A DNA stretch of 64,000 nucleotides from Halorussus pelagicus (GCF_004087835.1 NZ_CP035119.1:1550001-1614000), one strand, 5' to 3'. Counted from the first letter of the stretch, positions 25,937 through 35,672 are shown. The notes: generated from the sequence alone by a model not told the origin. Translations and numbers: made by a program.

Positions 25937-28900
25937 ATGATTTATGGTTTTCATCTCCCAATAGCTAGTGTGAACCGCGCGCCAACTCGGACGCTCGCCC
26001 TGCTAATGGTCTTGATTCTGGGGGTTTCGGCGGTCGCTCCCGCGACGGCCGCGCTCGCGGCCGACGCCGCATCGGTCGGCAGTGCGGCGGACGACGCAAC
26101 CTCGGCGAGCGCCGACGTAACCTACGTCGAGGCGGACATCACCGAGGACACGACGTGGTCCGCGGACGGAGGTCCCTACCGCGTCGCGGCCGACGTGACC
26201 GTCGAGGAGGGCGCGACGCTCGTCGTGGAACCCGGAACGACCGTCCAACCCGCGGCGAATATCGAGATTACGGTCCAAGGCAATCTCACCGCCGAGGGCA
26301 CCGAGAGCGACCCGATTACGGTCGCAACTGCGCCCCAAGCCCCGGACGACGTTCGCTGGGCGTCGATTCGCTACGAGGGCGGGCGGCGCTCGCACCTCTC
26401 GCTCGCGCACGCGACGGTCGAAAACGCGACGAACGCGCTCACTGTCGGGAGCGCGGTCGGCCGAGTGGACGTTACCGCCGTCACCGTCCGCAACGCGAGT
26501 CGCAACGGAATTCTGGTCAGTGACGTGACCGGCACGCCCAAACTCACTGTCGAGGACTCGACGTTTACCAATATCGGCGAGCGAGGCGTCACCGTCACAC
26601 CCGGTGCCGGAACAGTCGGCGAGTCGAACGTCGTTCCCATCTCGACCGAACTCGGCGACCGGACGATCCACCGAACCTCGCTCGCGCTCGGTGCCGATAC
26701 GACGATGGACACGCTCCGAATCGACTACCGCGGACACGGAAACATCGCGGATCTGACACGGGGGTCGCTCCTCCAGTTCGGCATCGACCGCAATCGAAAC
26801 GGCACCATCGACCGGTCGCTCCGTGCCGAAATCGAGAACGCCACCCACCGCAGGCCCAACGGCTACGAAATCGAACTCTCCGAGACGATTACCGTCCCAG
26901 CAGGCGCGACCGTCGTCGCCGTCTACGAGGACGTTGTCAACCCGCGAACCTACGGGACCTATCCCGTCGAACTCGACCTCCGGACGAACGGCGTCTCTCA
27001 GACCGCGACGACCGTCCTCCCCTTCGACCTCCGGTCGTCCGGCGCGGGGTCGAGTTCGGACGTGGCGGAGAGTCGTACTCGCGGAGTCACCGTCACGGGG
27101 TCAACCTTCGAATCGACGGGCGAGCAGGGCGTCTTCGTTGCGGCGGACAAGACCCGCCGCGTTCGGGTCACGGACAACTCCTTTTCTCACACCCGCGGGT
27201 CGGGAATCTCGCTTCGCGGTCGGCGGGTCGAGTCGTCGGTCATCAGCGGGAACCGCCTCTCGACTGTCGGTGACGGGGCCGACGGCGTCCGAGTCGCCGC
27301 CCAGCGAGCGACCGACCTGACACTCCGTGACAACCGAATCGCAGACGCCGACGCAGGTATCGGTCTCTACGCCAGCGAGGAGAACGCCGACCGGATTCGA
27401 ATCGACTCGAACGCCGTCACCGAGAGTTCGACCGGGGTGCGCGTCCGCCACCGCGCGAAACACTACTCTCAGCACCTCTCGATGACGCTCGCCGACAACA
27501 CGCTCTCTCAGAACGACGGCCGAGGCGTCTCAGTCGTCGCCTCCTCGACGCGACTCCGGGACATTGCAGTCCGGGGCAACGACGTGTCCGAGAACGGGGA
27601 CGCCGGACTCCGCTTCAAGGGGAACGTCCTCTCTCGACTCGACGTTCGGGACAACCGCTTCGAGGGCAACGACGCCGACGGCGTGCGCTTGCTCGCCGAC
27701 CGATTCCGCAACTCGACGATTCGGAACAACACGCTGGCTCGGAATCGCGGCGACGGTCTCTCCGCTCGGACGGAACTGGTCGTCCACGAGGTCTCGGCCG
27801 CGTCGAATCGCGTCCTCGACAACGCGGGCGTCGGCCTGAACGTGAACAACCGGTTGTCCCACGCCGGAGTGGTTGAGTTGTCGGACAACCTCGTGGCGGC
27901 GAACGCCTACGGAATCCGGGTCGCTGGCGCGTTCGGCAGTCGAATCTCGAACAACACCGTCGTCTACAACACCCACGGTCTTGACGCGCCGGTCGAACTC
28001 CGAGAGTATCGGCCGGGGACCGGCATCGTGGTCGAAGAGGGCGACGCGGGCGCTATCTTCCGAACCGACGAGGTCAGCGAGGAACTCGCCGAACTCATCG
28101 ACGACCGCGAAGTCGAGCGACTGCTCGACCGCCGCCCGCCCGACGAGTACACCGTCGTTCTCCGCCCCGGCAAGGAAGGCGACGTTTGGGACAACGGGGA
28201 CGCCGCGCTCTCGGTGCAGTCGCTTTCGGCGGACATCCCCACCGGCGTCGTGCTTCGGAAAGGAGACGAGGAGCGACAGGGTGTCGCCCTCCGGGGCAAC
28301 GACGTGTACGGCCACGACCGCGGGATGATGGTCAACGTCAATACGCTCGTGGACGCGAACACGACCACGCGCCTGTTCGTCAACGCCACCCGGACCGTCG
28401 TCGCCGAGCGTAACTACTGGGGTGCTGAAACCGGGCCGACTCACGCCTCGATTCACCCCGAGGGGTCCGGCGACCGAGTCGTGACTCGGCGCGGGTGGGT
28501 CGATTTCGTCCCCTCGGCGTCCTCGCCGTTCGGTCCGCGCTACCACCGGCCGGTGGCGAACGTCGCCGTCTCGCCGACTCCCGCGGGAGTCGGCGAGCGC
28601 GTGGTCCTCTCGGGCCGCGAGTCCAGCGACGCCGACGGGAGCGTCGAGAGCTATCGGTTCGCGGTCGCTCCGACTGGGAACGTCTCGGGACCGACCGACG
28701 ACGCGTCCGCGCCGGGGAACGCGACCGCCTCCTTCGGCGAGACGGGCAACTACACCGTCTCGCTGGTCGTCGCCGACGAGATGGGAATCGAGAGCGCCGC
28801 GCCCGCCGAGACCACTGTCGCGGTCCGCAGCCGAACCGCGACGACCACGACGAGCGTGGGCGGTACGGCGACCACGAACGCGACCACCCGACCGAGTAAC

Positions 28901-29224
28901 GAGACGACGCTCCCGTCGAGCGCCGAGAGCGCCTTCCTGCCGCGACCGACCGTTTTCACCACATTCGGGGGTCTCCTCGGTCTCGTCCTCTACGGGAGCG
29001 GCCTGCTCCTTGGCGCGGTCGGCGCGTTCCAGACGGTTCGACGCGCGGGCGTCTCCGTCAGCGGGAAGACCATCAACGCGCTCGCGGTCGCCGGAACGAC
29101 CGTCTGGGTCGGGTTCGGCCTATTCGGAACCGACGGACTGCTCAGGGTCGGGGTCGGGAGCGGCGCGCTGTGGGTCGCGCTGGTCGCCCTGCTCTGGGCG
29201 GTGACGCGATTCATCTACGACTGA
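25937..29224 (+). CDS. Large exported right-handed beta-helix protein with PKD-like domain and C-terminal membrane anchor
   Basis: 1095 residues. A signal peptide is evident at about 15-40 (ALLMVLILGVSAVAPATAALA; an in-frame GTG at 25970 could be the true start). Residues about 60-140 are a beta-rich cap, then many parallel beta-helix rungs (repeats of the type NxFxxNxxDGVRLxA, about 150-640), interrupted at about 215-370 by a beta-sandwich insert. A PKD-like Ig fold lies at about 873-955 (SSDADGSVESYRFAVA, FGETGNYTVSLVV), followed by a Thr/Asn-rich linker and three membrane helices at 1003-1095. Such helices bind or cleave polysaccharide or scaffold surfaces; no catalytic residues can be assigned. 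Confidence 0.85.
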   Translation: MIYGFHLPIASVNRAPTRTLALLMVLILGVSAVAPATAALAADAASVGSAADDATSASADVTYVEADITEDTTWSADGGPYRVAADVTVEEGATLVVEPGTTVQPAANIEITVQGNLTAEGTESDPITVATAPQAPDDVRWASIRYEGGRRSHLSLAHATVENATNALTVGSAVGRVDVTAVTVRNASRNGILVSDVTGTPKLTVEDSTFTNIGERGVTVTPGAGTVGESNVVPISTELGDRTIHRTSLALGADTTMDTLRIDYRGHGNIADLTRGSLLQFGIDRNRNGTIDRSLRAEIENATHRRPNGYEIELSETITVPAGATVVAVYEDVVNPRTYGTYPVELDLRTNGVSQTATTVLPFDLRSSGAGSSSDVAESRTRGVTVTGSTFESTGEQGVFVAADKTRRVRVTDNSFSHTRGSGISLRGRRVESSVISGNRLSTVGDGADGVRVAAQRATDLTLRDNRIADADAGIGLYASEENADRIRIDSNAVTESSTGVRVRHRAKHYSQHLSMTLADNTLSQNDGRGVSVVASSTRLRDIAVRGNDVSENGDAGLRFKGNVLSRLDVRDNRFEGNDADGVRLLADRFRNSTIRNNTLARNRGDGLSARTELVVHEVSAASNRVLDNAGVGLNVNNRLSHAGVVELSDNLVAANAYGIRVAGAFGSRISNNTVVYNTHGLDAPVELREYRPGTGIVVEEGDAGAIFRTDEVSEELAELIDDREVERLLDRRPPDEYTVVLRPGKEGDVWDNGDAALSVQSLSADIPTGVVLRKGDEERQGVALRGNDVYGHDRGMMVNVNTLVDANTTTRLFVNATRTVVAERNYWGAETGPTHASIHPEGSGDRVVTRRGWVDFVPSASSPFGPRYHRPVANVAVSPTPAGVGERVVLSGRESSDADGSVESYRFAVAPTGNVSGPTDDASAPGNATASFGETGNYTVSLVVADEMGIESAAPAETTVAVRSRTATTTTSVGGTATTNATTRPSNETTLPSSAESAFLPRPTVFTTFGGLLGLVLYGSGLLLGAVGAFQTVRRAGVSVSGKTINALAVAGTTVWVGFGLFGTDGLLRVGVGSGALWVALVALLWAVTRFIYD

Positions 29225-30222
29225 GGACGGTACGCTTCGTAGCCGTTGACCTCGGCGGCCAGCAACTCGCTGGCCTCCACGAGGAGCGCAACGACGAGCG
29301 GCCCGGCGATGAATCCGATGGGACCGACGCTGAGCAGGCCGCCCGTGAAGCCGACAAAGTAGAGGCTTCCGGGCAGGTCGGCCGTCTCGCGGGCCAACCG
29401 CGTCCGGATGACCGCGTCGGGCAACCACCCGATGACGAGGCCGCCCACGACGAAGACCAGTATTGCGCCCGTGAGGTCGTCGCCGGTCAGGCGATAGAGC
29501 GCCAGCAGGGCGACGAGGAACGAGGGACCGACGATGGGGAGAAACTGGAGGAAGCCAGCCACGAGCGCGAGCGTGAACACGAACGGGAAATCGAGGGCGT
29601 AGAACACGGGGAGCGCCACGAGGAAGGTCCCGACCGCTGTCGCGGCTTGCAGGACGTAAATGGCGTAGAGCGTGGCGCGGGTGCGCTCGTGGAACGCCGC
29701 GACAACGTCGCGGTAGGCGTGGGGAATCGGCGCGAGCAGAGCGCGACGCGCCCGCTCTCGTCCCACGAGCAGGCCGAACACCAACAACGCGAACAGGGTG
29801 CCCTTGAGCGCGAGGACCGGCGCGGTGCGCGCGAGTCCGAGCGCGACGACGCCGAGGTACTCGCGCAGTATCTCCGTCACGAACCCGGCCTCAACCGTGT
29901 ACGCCGCGCCGAACAGCTCGAAGGTGACGCTATTGGGGAGACCGATCAGGAAATCTACCAACTCGCTCCGTCGCCGGTAGAGCAGAAAGCCGAACGATAG
30001 GAACAGCAAAAGGACGCTCACGAACGCGACGGCGCTGGCGGCCGCGCTGGCCCACCACGACGGCACCCCGCGCTCGACGAACCGCTCGTGGAGCGGCACG
30101 AGAACGTAGGCCACCGTGATGGCGAGGAAGACGGTGCCCAACACGTCGAACAGCACCGCGGCCGCGAGTAGACCGACCAGCGCCAACACGCCCGCCAGCA
30201 CCCACTGGCGCGACTGAGACAT
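29215..30222 (-). CDS. AI-2E family permease-like membrane protein
   Basis: 335 residues with about eight membrane helices in the AI-2E/PerM arrangement: N-terminal pair (VLAGVLALVGLLAAAVLFDVL, AITVAYVLVPLHERF), a soluble amphipathic segment, and a C-terminal bundle with FLQFLPIVGPSFLVALLAL and GFIAGPLVVALLVEASE, the family signatures. Members export small molecules or ions in some organisms; substrate here unknown. MSQSRQW (ATG 30222) is favoured over the in-frame start nine bases upstream. The 3' end overlaps the beta-helix gene by ten bases, convergent. Confidence 0.87.
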   Translation of the reverse strand: MSQSRQWVLAGVLALVGLLAAAVLFDVLGTVFLAITVAYVLVPLHERFVERGVPSWWASAAASAVAFVSVLLLFLSFGFLLYRRRSELVDFLIGLPNSVTFELFGAAYTVEAGFVTEILREYLGVVALGLARTAPVLALKGTLFALLVFGLLVGRERARRALLAPIPHAYRDVVAAFHERTRATLYAIYVLQAATAVGTFLVALPVFYALDFPFVFTLALVAGFLQFLPIVGPSFLVALLALYRLTGDDLTGAILVFVVGGLVIGWLPDAVIRTRLARETADLPGSLYFVGFTGGLLSVGPIGFIAGPLVVALLVEASELLAAEVNGYEAYRPQS

Positions 30223-30340
30223 ATCCGCCACATCGAACCCCCGTAGGAAAACGTTTCGGCTGTCGGTTCGGCACGTCGCGCGGTCGGTCGAACGCCGACT
30301 CGATGCGACGATTCCACGCCTCTATTCCACATCCGGCCAG

Positions 30341-30347
30341 TTAAGTA
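30341..30347 (+). promoter_or_regulatory. Leaderless promoter box of the thiamine-type ABC operon
   Basis: TTAAGTA about 27 bases before ATG 30371. The short remaining upstream space leaves no room for a TPP riboswitch between promoter and start. Confidence 0.45.
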
Positions 30348-30370
30348 TCACCGGATGAAACCACTCGGTA

Positions 30371-31534
30371 ATGAAACGAAGAACGCTGCTGAAACACGGC
30401 GGGACTGCGACGGTTATCGGTCTCGCTGGCTGTACGGGTGGCGGTGAGCAGGGGACGACGACCGAGGAGACCACCGCGACGACGACCGAAACGACGACGG
30501 AGACGACCACCGAAACGACCGAGGAGACCGAGACCGCGACCGAACAGAGTCTCAGCGGCACGCTCAAAGTCGCCACGTACAGTTCGTTCGTGGACGCGCC
30601 GAGTTCGTCGCCTGGCCCGTGGCTCAAAGAGGAGTTCGAGAAGCGCCACCCCGACGTGACGGTGGAGTACGAGACGCCCGACAACGAACTCAACTACTAC
30701 ATCCAACAGCAGTCTCAAGGCGTCGATATCGACACCGACGTGTACGTCGGTCTGAACGTTGACCACCTGCTCCGAATCGACGAGAAACTTGGCGACGACG
30801 CCCTGTTCGCCCCGATGGCCGACTCGCTGTCGAACTACGAACACGTCAAGGAGAGTCTGACGTTCGACCCCCAACAGCGCGCGATTCCCTACGACACCGG
30901 CTACATCAGCCTCGTCTACGACGGCAACGAGGTCGAACAGCCACCGGAAACGTTCGAGGACCTGCTGGCCGACCGCTACGAGGGCGACCTCATCGTCCAG
31001 AACGCCAAGACGGCGGCCACGGGTCGGGCGTTCCTGCTCTGGACGGTCAAGACGCTCGGCGAAGACCAGTATCTCGACTACTGGAAGGACTTGGAGAGCA
31101 ACGGTCTCAGAATCTTGGGGTCGTGGGACGACGCCTACACGGCGTGGGAGAACGGCGAGGCCCCGATGGTCGTCTCCTACTCGACCGACCAAGTGTACGC
31201 CAACCGCTACGACCAAGACATGAGCAAGCATCAGATCGGCTTCCTCAACGGTCAGGGCTACGCCAACCCCGAGGGAATGGCGAAGTTCGCCGACACCGAC
31301 CGACCCGAAATCGCCGAGGCGTTCATGGACTTCGTGCTGTCGAAAAAGGCACAGGGCGAAATCGCGGTCCGAAACGTCCAGTTCCCCGCGACCGACTGGG
31401 CCGACCTGCCCGCGGAGTTCGAGCAGTACGCCAAAGTGCCCGACGACCCCGTGACGTTCACCTACGAGGAGTTACAGGGCAACCTCGACGGCTGGGTGGA
31501 CTCGTGGGCGCGCCAGATAGCGGGCGGCCGATAG
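30371..31534 (+). CDS. Thiamine-type ABC transporter substrate-binding lipoprotein
   Basis: 387 residues. A leader with KRRTLLKHGG and lipobox LAGC (Cys21) marks a Tat-exported lipoprotein, followed by a Thr/Glu tether (30-60). The body has the TbpA/ThiB pattern: LKVATYSSFVDAPSSSPGPW at its start, then IPYDTGYISLVYD, GTGRAFLLWTVKTLG-like helices, and VVSYSTDQVYANRYD near the ligand pocket. It captures thiamine (or a phosphate ester) outside the cell and delivers it to the permease directly downstream (7-bp gap). The ligand is inferred from family resemblance, not proven. Confidence 0.86.
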   Translation: MKRRTLLKHGGTATVIGLAGCTGGGEQGTTTEETTATTTETTTETTTETTEETETATEQSLSGTLKVATYSSFVDAPSSSPGPWLKEEFEKRHPDVTVEYETPDNELNYYIQQQSQGVDIDTDVYVGLNVDHLLRIDEKLGDDALFAPMADSLSNYEHVKESLTFDPQQRAIPYDTGYISLVYDGNEVEQPPETFEDLLADRYEGDLIVQNAKTAATGRAFLLWTVKTLGEDQYLDYWKDLESNGLRILGSWDDAYTAWENGEAPMVVSYSTDQVYANRYDQDMSKHQIGFLNGQGYANPEGMAKFADTDRPEIAEAFMDFVLSKKAQGEIAVRNVQFPATDWADLPAEFEQYAKVPDDPVTFTYEELQGNLDGWVDSWARQIAGGR

Positions 31535-31541
31535 CCGACCC

Positions 31542-33371
31542 GTGGCCCGAGGCGAGGAGGTCGGCCGCGACGCGGGCGACGCGCGACCCGACACCCGCCG
31601 CCCAGACCGCACCGCGCCGACCCGATGGCTCGAACGCCGCGCGCTCGCGCTCCTCGGAGTCGCAACTGTCCTCGTCCTCGCGGTCGTCTTCTACTACCCG
31701 GTGTTGACCGTCTTCGCCGACGCGGTCCGCGTCGGCGGCGAGTGGACCGGCGAAGTCGTCCGCGGCGTCCTCGAAGACCCGTTCTACTTCGGCGTTCTCG
31801 CCCCGATTTTCGGCGGCGACTTCGGCGCGATTTCGGAGGTCGCCGCGGAGTCTCCGCTCGGCCTGTTTGGGTTCACCGCCTACCAAGCCCTGCTCTCGAC
31901 GATTGCCAGCGTCGCGCTCGGCCTGCCGGGAGCCTACGTTCTCTCGCGCTACGAGTTCCCCGGCAGGCGGACGGTTCGCTCGCTGACCATCCTGCCGTTC
32001 GTGATGCCCTCCATCATGGTCGCCATCGGATTCGTCGCGTTCTTCGGGGCGAACGGCCCGCTGAACGACCTGCTGGCCCTGTTCGGTCTCGGTCCCGTGA
32101 ACCTGCTGTTCACCCTCGAAGCAATCGTCGTCGCTCACGCCTTCTACAACGCGCCGCTGGTCGCCCGCGTGACGACTGCGGCGTGGGAGAGCGTGGACGC
32201 CCGGATGGTCGAGACGGCGCGCTCGCTCGGCGCGAACCCGTGGCACGCCTTCCGCGACGTGCTGGTTCCCCAACTCCTGCCCGCGATTTTGACGGGCGCG
32301 CTTCTCACCTTCATTTTCACGTTCATGTCGTTTCCCATCGTCCTCGCGCTCGGCGGGTTCCAACTCGCCACGGTCGAGGTGTGGGTCTACTCGCTCGTGC
32401 AGGAGTTGGAGTACGCGGAGGCCGCCGCGCTCGCGGTGGCCGAGACGGTCCTCTCGTTAGCGCTGACTTACGCCTACCTCCGGTACGAGGCGCGCCAATC
32501 GGGCGGCGGGCGGGCCGCGAACCCACCGCCGCGAAAGCGCCTCCTGCCCGACTCGCCGTCGCTACTCGCCGCGCTCGAACGCGTCGGTGTCCTCGCGTAC
32601 GCCGCCGTGGTCGCGGTGGTCTTCGTCGGACCAATCGCCAGCATGGTCGCCGAGAGCGTGACCGGTCCCTCCGGGTTCACGCTCCAGTATTACGAGTTCC
32701 TCGTCCAGCGGCAGGCCGAGGGCGCTTCCTTCCAGACCAAACCGGGCGTCGCGGTACGCAACTCGGTCGCCTTCGGCGTGGCGACCCTGCTCGTCGCGCT
32801 CCCGATGGGCGTGACCATCTCGGTCCTCACGACCCGCGGGAGCAGGGGAAGCAGACTCGCCGACGCGGCGGCGATGGCTCCGTTCGCGGTCAGCGGCGTC
32901 GTCGTCGGTCTCGGGATGCTCCGCGGGTTGGTCTTCGGCGTCGAGGTGTGGGGCTATCGCTTGCAGGTGACGGGACCGGTCGCCATCGTCGCGGCCCACG
33001 GCGTCGCCGCCTACCCCTTCGTCGTTCGGAACGTCGCGCCCCTGCTCGGCGGTCTGGACCGCTCGCTCGTGGAGTCAGCACGCGCGCTCGGGGCGACTCG
33101 CGTCCGGGCGTTGCTCGACGTGGAACTCCCGATGGTCGCCTCGGGGGTCGCCGCCGGGACCGCCTTCGCGTTCGCCATCAGCATCGGCGAGTTCGATTCG
33201 ACGGTGATTTTGGCGACCGGAAGCTCTAGCTACACGATGCCAGTCGCCGTCGAGCGCTACATCGGCAACCGCACGCTCGGTCCCGCGACGGCGATGGGGA
33301 CGGTCCTCCTCGCCGTCACGAGTCTCAGTTTCGTCGTTGTCGATAGACTGGGAGGTCGGTGGGAGGCGTGA
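31542..33371 (+). CDS. Thiamine-type ABC transporter permease (fused two-domain)
   Basis: 609 residues, GTG start seven bases after the binding-protein stop. About twelve membrane helices form two BPD-transp domains joined in one chain, as in bacterial ThiP. Each half has its EAA loop (ETARSLGANPWHAFRDVLVP at about 225-244, ESARALGATRVRALLDVELP at about 510-529) that docks on the ATPase. Codons overlap the ATPase gene, so the three genes form one operon. A poorly conserved 30-residue cytoplasmic N-terminus precedes the first helix. Confidence 0.88.
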   Translation: MARGEEVGRDAGDARPDTRRPDRTAPTRWLERRALALLGVATVLVLAVVFYYPVLTVFADAVRVGGEWTGEVVRGVLEDPFYFGVLAPIFGGDFGAISEVAAESPLGLFGFTAYQALLSTIASVALGLPGAYVLSRYEFPGRRTVRSLTILPFVMPSIMVAIGFVAFFGANGPLNDLLALFGLGPVNLLFTLEAIVVAHAFYNAPLVARVTTAAWESVDARMVETARSLGANPWHAFRDVLVPQLLPAILTGALLTFIFTFMSFPIVLALGGFQLATVEVWVYSLVQELEYAEAAALAVAETVLSLALTYAYLRYEARQSGGGRAANPPPRKRLLPDSPSLLAALERVGVLAYAAVVAVVFVGPIASMVAESVTGPSGFTLQYYEFLVQRQAEGASFQTKPGVAVRNSVAFGVATLLVALPMGVTISVLTTRGSRGSRLADAAAMAPFAVSGVVVGLGMLRGLVFGVEVWGYRLQVTGPVAIVAAHGVAAYPFVVRNVAPLLGGLDRSLVESARALGATRVRALLDVELPMVASGVAAGTAFAFAISIGEFDSTVILATGSSSYTMPVAVERYIGNRTLGPATAMGTVLLAVTSLSFVVVDRLGGRWEA

Positions 33372-34429
33372 CGAGCATTCGCCTGCGGGACCTCTCGAAG
33401 TCCTTCGACGGCGTGGACGCCCTGCGAGACGTGCGCCTCGACGTGGCCGACGGCGAGTTCTTCACGCTCGTCGGTCCCTCGGGGTGCGGGAAGACGACGA
33501 CCCTGCGCGCTATCGCAGGGTTCGAGTCGCCTGACTCGGGTTCGGTCCGGTTCGGCGACCGCGAGATGGCCGGGGTCGCCCCGGAGGACCGCGACGCGGG
33601 CATCGTCTTCCAGAACTACGCGCTGTTTCCCCACATGACGGTCGGCGAGAACGTCGCCTACGGACTCCGGTTCCGGGACGCACCCGGCGGCCAGTCGAAG
33701 TCCGAGCGCGTGGCCGACCTGCTGGAGCTGGTCGATTTGCCCGACTTCGAGGACCGGGACCCAGACGAACTGTCGGGCGGCCAGCGCCAGCGCGTCGCGC
33801 TGGCGCGGGCGCTCGCGCCCGGTCCCGACGTGCTGTTGCTGGACGAACCGATGAGCGCGCTCGACGCGAGACTCCGCGAAGACCTCCGGACGCAGGTGAA
33901 GGCCATCCAGTCGGAGTTGGGAATCACCACTGTCTACGTCACACACGACCAAGAGGAAGCCCTCGCCGTGAGCGACCGAGTGGCGGTCATGCACGACGGT
34001 GGCGTCGAGCAGGTCGGCACGCCCGAGGCGGTCTACCGTGAACCCGAGACCCGATTCGTCGCGGAGTTCCTCGGCGAGAATAACGTCTTCGCGGGCGAAG
34101 TCAGGGGCAGCGCGGTCCGCGTCGGCGCGACCTCCTTTGCGCTCTCGGACCTCGACGCGCCCGAAGGGAGCGAGGTCGTCTTCTGCGTCCGCCCGGAGGA
34201 CCTGAGTCGCGGGCCGAGCGAGAACGGCTTCGAGGCGACCGTCGAGACCGTCGAGTTCCTCGGCGAGTCGTTCCGCGCGCACCTCGACTGGGAGGGCCGA
34301 GCGGTGACGCTTCGACTCCCCGAGCGTCCCGAGCGCGAGCGCCTGCGGGTCGGATTCGCGCCCGAGGACGCACACGTCGTTTCGAGCGGTGGGCAGGCGA
34401 GAGAAGTTCTCGACCGGGACCTCGGGTAA
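33368..34429 (+). CDS. ABC transporter ATP-binding protein (thiamine/iron/polyamine type)
   Basis: About 353 residues, GTG at 33368 overlapping the permease stop (GTGA). Walker A GPSGCGKTT at 36-44, Q-loop VFQNYALFPHMT, signature LSGGQRQRVALARAL, Walker B VLLLDEPMSALD and switch VTHDQEEAL are complete. A C-terminal TOBE-like domain (about 240-353; FCVRPEDLSRG) is present, as in the PotA/FbpC/ThiQ-like CUT subfamily. It powers the importer encoded by the two preceding genes. An in-frame GTG at 33359 is an alternative start. Confidence 0.88.
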   Translation: MTSIRLRDLSKSFDGVDALRDVRLDVADGEFFTLVGPSGCGKTTTLRAIAGFESPDSGSVRFGDREMAGVAPEDRDAGIVFQNYALFPHMTVGENVAYGLRFRDAPGGQSKSERVADLLELVDLPDFEDRDPDELSGGQRQRVALARALAPGPDVLLLDEPMSALDARLREDLRTQVKAIQSELGITTVYVTHDQEEALAVSDRVAVMHDGGVEQVGTPEAVYREPETRFVAEFLGENNVFAGEVRGSAVRVGATSFALSDLDAPEGSEVVFCVRPEDLSRGPSENGFEATVETVEFLGESFRAHLDWEGRAVTLRLPERPERERLRVGFAPEDAHVVSSGGQAREVLDRDLG

Positions 34430-34495
34430 CGCCGCTCGACCCGAGAGGGAGAACCACTAACAAGTTTCTTAGAGTTCAACCACGTTTACCTACCG

Positions 34496-35497
34496 ATGTC
34501 GGTACATCCAATCGTGAGCAACCCCGACGAACAGTTTCGAGACGACTCGACACGCGCGGAAAATCTGGAGTACGAAGACGACGTAGAACTCGAAACGGAA
34601 GTCGAGGAGATAGAACAGGACGTTCAGGCCGACGCCGATTATGACCGCGAGGCCGCCAGCGAGATACAGACCTCGCTCGCGGAACTGCAGGACTCTTCGG
34701 AGGGCATCGCCGACCGCACCCACGAGATTACTGCCCTCGCCCGCGAACAGTCCGAGGGCATGTCGCAGGTCTCCGAAGAGGTGTCGGACCTGAGCGCCGC
34801 CGTCGAGGAAATCGCCTCCTCCTCCGAGGAAGTGGCGTCGGCCAGCGAACACGCCCACCAACAGGCCGAAGAGGGGCAAGAGGCCGCCGCCGAGGCCAGC
34901 GAGACGATGACCGAGATACGGGCGGCCGCCCAGAGCGTGACCGAAGACGTTCAGACCATCCGCGAGAGCGTCGAGCAGATAGACGACATCATCGAGGTCA
35001 TCAACGACATCGCCGAGCAGACCAATCTGCTCGCGCTCAACGCCAACATCGAGGCCGCCCGCGCGGACGAGGGCGGCGACGGGTTCGCGGTCGTCGCCGA
35101 CGAAATAAAGACGCTCGCTGCCGAGTCCCAAGAGCAAGCCGACGAAATCGAGGGGCGGGTCGGTCGGATTCAGGAGAACACCGAGAACGCGGTCGAAAGT
35201 CTCGAAGAGAGCAACTCGCGCATCGACGACGGGATAGAGACCGTCGAATCGGCCGTCGGGAGCCTCGACGAAATCGCCGAGTCGGTCGAAGAAGTCAATC
35301 AGGGCATCGAGGAAGTGGCGTCGGCGACCGACCAGCAGGCCGCGAGTACCGAGGAGGTCGCCGCGATGATCGACCAGACGACCGAGAACGCCGACGATAT
35401 CGCCGACCGCACCGACGCGATTTCCGAAGAACTCGACGACCAGACCGACCAGATTTCGGATATCAACCGGCAGATAGACGACCTCGTCGAGGAGTGA
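34496..35497 (+). CDS. Soluble methyl-accepting chemotaxis-type transducer
   Basis: 333 residues with no membrane helix and no recognised sensor domain. Residues 1-50 are acidic and probably disordered; the rest is a long antiparallel coiled coil with the highly conserved hairpin tip (DIAEQTNLLALNANIEAARA, then GFAVVADEIKTLAAES) that binds CheA/CheW. Methylation-helix heptads rich in Glu/Gln/Ala flank it (EEIASSSEEVASASEHAHQQ; EEVASATDQQAASTEEV). It is a minimal cytoplasmic haloarchaeal transducer; input must come from a partner protein or from the N-terminus. A TTTCTTA box about 30 bases upstream suggests a leaderless start. Confidence 0.88.
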   Translation: MSVHPIVSNPDEQFRDDSTRAENLEYEDDVELETEVEEIEQDVQADADYDREAASEIQTSLAELQDSSEGIADRTHEITALAREQSEGMSQVSEEVSDLSAAVEEIASSSEEVASASEHAHQQAEEGQEAAAEASETMTEIRAAAQSVTEDVQTIRESVEQIDDIIEVINDIAEQTNLLALNANIEAARADEGGDGFAVVADEIKTLAAESQEQADEIEGRVGRIQENTENAVESLEESNSRIDDGIETVESAVGSLDEIAESVEEVNQGIEEVASATDQQAASTEEVAAMIDQTTENADDIADRTDAISEELDDQTDQISDINRQIDDLVEE

Positions 35498-35552
35498 CCG
35501 TCGTCGTGGACGCGGCCAAGAGCACAGTCCTGTCGAAGCGCGGACGCCTCAG

Positions 35553-35669
35553 CTACTCGCCGACGTTCCACGCGTCGTGGTCTGTCGTCACGTCGGTCTC
35601 TTCGTCACTTTCGTAGCCGTCGAAGTCGGCGAATGTCCGCCCTTTCTCGTCGTCTCGGGCGTCACTCAT
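35553..35669 (-). CDS. 38-aa acidic protein coupled to the helicase gene
   Basis: The ATG at 35667-35669 lies three bases after the helicase stop on the same strand and opens MSDARDDEKGRTFADFDGYE, ending DAWNVGE-TAG at 35553. The strongly acidic composition, natural start and operon spacing support a real small gene despite its length. It could be an accessory peptide of the helicase; no family recognised. Confidence 0.55.
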   Translation of the reverse strand: MSDARDDEKGRTFADFDGYESDEETDVTTDHDAWNVGE

Positions 35670-35672
35670 CGT

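Noticed and set aside
30232-30370. TPP riboswitch before the thiamine-type importer
   Set aside because: The promoter box sits about 27 bases before the ATG, leaving no leader, and no TPP aptamer-like conserved segments were seen.
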